Positions 5,936 through 7,367 of a DNA stretch of 7,367 nt are shown here, piece after piece; the stretch's first letter is position 1; each line of letters begins with the position of its first letter. This stretch comes from Nitrospirota bacterium (GTDB lineage Bacteria > Nitrospirota > Nitrospiria > Nitrospirales > UBA8639), in contig JAOUNC010000136.1 in assembly GCA_029881175.1 (NCBI GenBank), positions 1 to 7,367 of the forward strand, written 5' to 3'. The notes under the pieces were generated by a model. That model had not been told where the DNA came from. It was given only the letters and a program-made list of their open reading frames with translations, and did not search any database. Made by a program: the position numbers and the translations under genes.

Positions 5936-6073
5936 ATGCCTTTTATGAGGATTGATTCTGAGGCCCAGCAAAACCATCAGCCACAATTATTTTTGGTTGC
6001 TGAAGCGAAGCAAGCGGCAAAGCTATGGATGTGTCTATGGGAGATTGAATGTGTTCCAAGCGTTGACACGTAG
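5936..6073 (+). CDS. Possible small protein, 45 residues, unknown
   Basis: A short open frame starting at ATG with AAAGGAAAG a few bases upstream and ending in TAG. An internal ATG lies three codons in. The product begins MPFMRIDSE and has a Gln-rich stretch, then LFLVAEAKQAAKLW (18-31), which could form an amphipathic helix, and two cysteines (33, 39). A TATACT resembling a -10 box lies at 5876-5881 but lacks a good -35. I recognise no family. It may be a real small gene, a fragment of a lost gene, or chance, given that the surrounding gap contains decayed coding sequence. Confidence 0.25.
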   Translation: MPFMRIDSEAQQNHQPQLFLVAEAKQAAKLWMCLWEIECVPSVDT

Positions 6074-6198
6074 ATTGAAGGGAGGTGCTCGGAGAAAGCT
6101 AGAAGACGCGAACGCATTCCTCTTATATTTATATTTCAGGAAATTTCAATATTGTTCTTTTGCGCTGTGATGTGAAGAAGGGAAAGGTTTGCCCTCAA

Positions 6199-6984
6199 TC
6201 AAATTGGCGGCTTGCGAACGATGATGGAAGTGGTGGAGTGATAGAGAGCCCAATGGGTGGAGTCTTGAGAGAGCCTGACATATTCGTGAATGTCTTGTGG
6301 TGAGCAGAGTCCGGTTTGGCAATATTCCTGTTCCAATACCAATGCCGATTCGCCCATGACGTTGGCCATGGGTGATTTCCCCGGGCACAGATGCATGATA
6401 GATTGTGTTCGTTCAAGGTGGAATCCGGCTTGTTCCAGTTTTCTCGGAAGGCCCAAGGCGTAGGCAGGGTCTAATCCTGCATTCACAAACATTTGGCAAA
6501 TGGCCCTATTGACGCATGCTTGAGAGGTTCCGGAGTCTTGATCCATTAAGGTGGCAGACGTAAAATCCGGTTCCTCAAATAAAGCCCATCCTCCCGGTTT
6601 GAGGAGTGAAAACATTTTGTGAAGAATGGCCAGATCGGATTGGTTGTGAATGAGGATATATCTACCATGAATGAGGTCAAAGGGCTGGGACAAATAAACT
6701 TCTAGCAATGTGCCCTGATACACCTGAAAAGGAGTGGAAGTGAAATCCTGCAGGTAGGTGGTGTTTTTGTCGACGCCCACAGCCAATCCGGATGGTCCTG
6801 CACGATGGCCCATCCAACGCAAAATGGAACCTGCGCCTGCCCCTACCTCCAGACAATGCCACCCTGGTTGAATTCCCGTTTTCTCCAATAAGGCGATGGT
6901 GGTGGGATCATTCGCGGCTTCGACTAATTGTAACCGGCGATATTCGCGTTCTTCAGACTTGTTGTCGAAAATATAGGTGTTCAT
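6199..6984 (-). CDS. Class I SAM-dependent methyltransferase
   Basis: A 261-residue methyltransferase with the Rossmann-type SAM fold. The N-terminal YIFDN (4-8) followed by an Arg/Glu-rich helix and a DPTT (26-29) is typical of a group of broad-specificity UbiE-like methyltransferases. The SAM-binding glycine motif is LEVGAGAGSI (45-54), and the acidic residue of motif II is D72 in VGVDKN. FDLIHGRYILIH (102-113) and LLKPGGWALFEEPDF (127-141) follow as motifs IV-VI. The substrate cannot be told. It is soluble, with no membrane span. The ATG at 6984 is supported by the family N-terminus although the nearest purine run (GCGAGG) abuts it, so initiation may be weak. It stands alone on the minus strand, and a decayed paralogue of its 3' part lies about 0.5 kb downstream. 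Class assignment is secure. Confidence 0.9.
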   Translation of the reverse strand: MNTYIFDNKSEEREYRRLQLVEAANDPTTIALLEKTGIQPGWHCLEVGAGAGSILRWMGHRAGPSGLAVGVDKNTTYLQDFTSTPFQVYQGTLLEVYLSQPFDLIHGRYILIHNQSDLAILHKMFSLLKPGGWALFEEPDFTSATLMDQDSGTSQACVNRAICQMFVNAGLDPAYALGLPRKLEQAGFHLERTQSIMHLCPGKSPMANVMGESALVLEQEYCQTGLCSPQDIHEYVRLSQDSTHWALYHSTTSIIVRKPPI

Positions 6985-7164
6985 CCTCGCTGAATGCTAA
7001 CAAAAGAGCTTAGGCAATCTCCATGGTTCGCCCAGATCCTACTTTGAAGAATTTAATGGCATGGTGAAACATCGGCAAAAATGGCAGACCAAAATCCTTG
7101 GAATTGCTTGCAATGGAACACCGTTGTTCTCTCTGGAAAGGCGAGGGAGTTCTGCATTTATTAT
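6985..7164. other. Upstream region of the methyltransferase gene
   Basis: 180 bases between the methyltransferase start and the repeat element. No clear -35/-10 pair was found on the minus strand. Short plus-strand frames here run on into the repeat and look spurious. Confidence 0.4.
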
Positions 7165-7310
7165 GGGGCTGTTGAAAAAATCCGCCAGCGGCGTTCTCAC
7201 CAATTTTCCGTGCTCACGTACTGGAAGTACGATCCGCGCGCAAAATCGGCTGCGGCCTTCCCTTCGGCAAAGCTCAGGACAGGACTGAACGAACTTTTTT
7301 GAACAGCCCC
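7165..7310. mobile_element. MITE-like inverted-repeat element, 146 bases, no transposase
   Basis: The ends are near-perfect terminal inverted repeats: GGGGCTGTTGAAAAAA at 7165-7180 and, on the other strand, GGGGCTGTTCAAAAAA at 7310-7295 (one mismatch in 16). The interior holds a large imperfect hairpin (7200-7249) whose tip is an exact CGTACT-GGA-AGTACG stem-loop (7217-7231). The right arm carries an extra CTTCGGCAAAGCTCAGGACA unit (7263-7282) that breaks the symmetry and resembles a short motif dispersed in many bacterial genomes. No target-site duplication is evident in the flanks. From memory, elements with these ends are repeated in Nitrospira genomes; I could not check. Being non-autonomous, it would need a transposase encoded elsewhere. 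Confidence 0.7.
7200..7249. repeat. Internal imperfect palindrome of the repeat element
   Basis: Arms of about 23-24 bases, beginning CCAATTTT and ending AAAATCGG, meet at the exact six-base stem CGTACT/AGTACG with a GGA loop. As RNA or extruded DNA this would form a long hairpin. It sits in the centre of the terminal-repeat element and probably is part of what is recognised during its movement or what gives it a transcript-level effect. Confidence 0.7.
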
Positions 7311-7367
7311 GATGCCCCAGATATCCAACGTGGCTGTGGGCTTATTTGCTCTTGAAAAAAAAATTAT

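Larger units (their letters stand above)
5675..6198. other. Intergenic stretch, mostly without recognisable genes
   Basis: The region between the methyltransferase remnant and the intact methyltransferase. It holds a perfect 12-base palindrome and one 45-codon open frame with a ribosome site, both listed separately. The remainder, including the A/T-rich tail at about 6120-6160 just downstream of the methyltransferase gene, shows no convincing coding sequence, RNA gene or GC-rich terminator on either strand. Confidence 0.5.

Noticed and set aside
5952..6170. 72-codon plus-strand frame
   Set aside because: No ribosome site, Arg/Lys-rich random-looking product; the overlapping 5936-6073 frame is the better candidate and is itself weak.
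7061..7302. Two plus-strand frames of about 75 codons near the right end
   Set aside because: Both run into the inverted-repeat element, which supplies their C-termini; typical false genes over dispersed repeats.
1..7367. CRISPR array, tRNA or rRNA genes, or a new defence system
   Set aside because: No regularly spaced direct repeats, no cloverleaf-like or rRNA segments recognised, and no nuclease, toxin or reverse transcriptase genes; the content is transport, signalling and a methyltransferase.

Overview
The window reads as an ordinary chromosomal stretch of a bacterium with roughly 50% G+C (estimated by eye). The best guess is a Nitrospira-like member of the Nitrospirota. The basis is the gene style and a terminal-inverted-repeat element at the right end whose ends (GGGGCTGTT.AAAAAA) I recall from Nitrospira genomes. 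The taxonomic call is an inference and was not tested.

Left third (1-2661, minus strand): a tightly packed, overlapping operon in the order ArsR/SmtB-type repressor, pstS, pstC, pstA. The pstA gene runs off the left edge, so pstB and phoU, if present, lie outside. The genes overlap by 8, 41 and 17 bases. The pstS gene has no ATG at its start and probably uses TTG, so its translation is likely coupled to the regulator. Upstream of the regulator is an ArsR-class operator candidate (ATATGAA-N6-TTCATAT) lying over the predicted promoter start. This suggests that a phosphate-type oxyanion importer is controlled by a thiol or metalloid sensor, perhaps in addition to the usual Pho control.

Middle (2662-5046): divergent from the operon is a small stand-alone protein with two CBS domains (plus strand). 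It converges on a MscS-type mechanosensitive channel with a C-terminal coiled coil (minus strand). The channel is preceded by a single-domain CheY-like response regulator on the same strand. A good sigma-54 type -24/-12 element sits about 100 bases upstream of the regulator start.

Right third (5047-7367): about 1.15 kb has no intact gene. It contains a clear but decayed 3' fragment (about 230 bases, three to four in-frame stops) of a paralogue of the next gene, an intact class I SAM-dependent methyltransferase (6199-6984, minus strand). A 45-codon open frame with a ribosome site and a 12-base perfect palindrome also lie in this gap. Beyond the methyltransferase is a 146-base inverted-repeat element (7165-7310), MITE-like, with a large internal hairpin and no transposase of its own.

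I saw no tRNA, rRNA, CRISPR array or complete insertion sequence. The most interesting signals are the ArsR-controlled pst operon with its operator, the methyltransferase remnant, the sigma-54 element and the repeat element.
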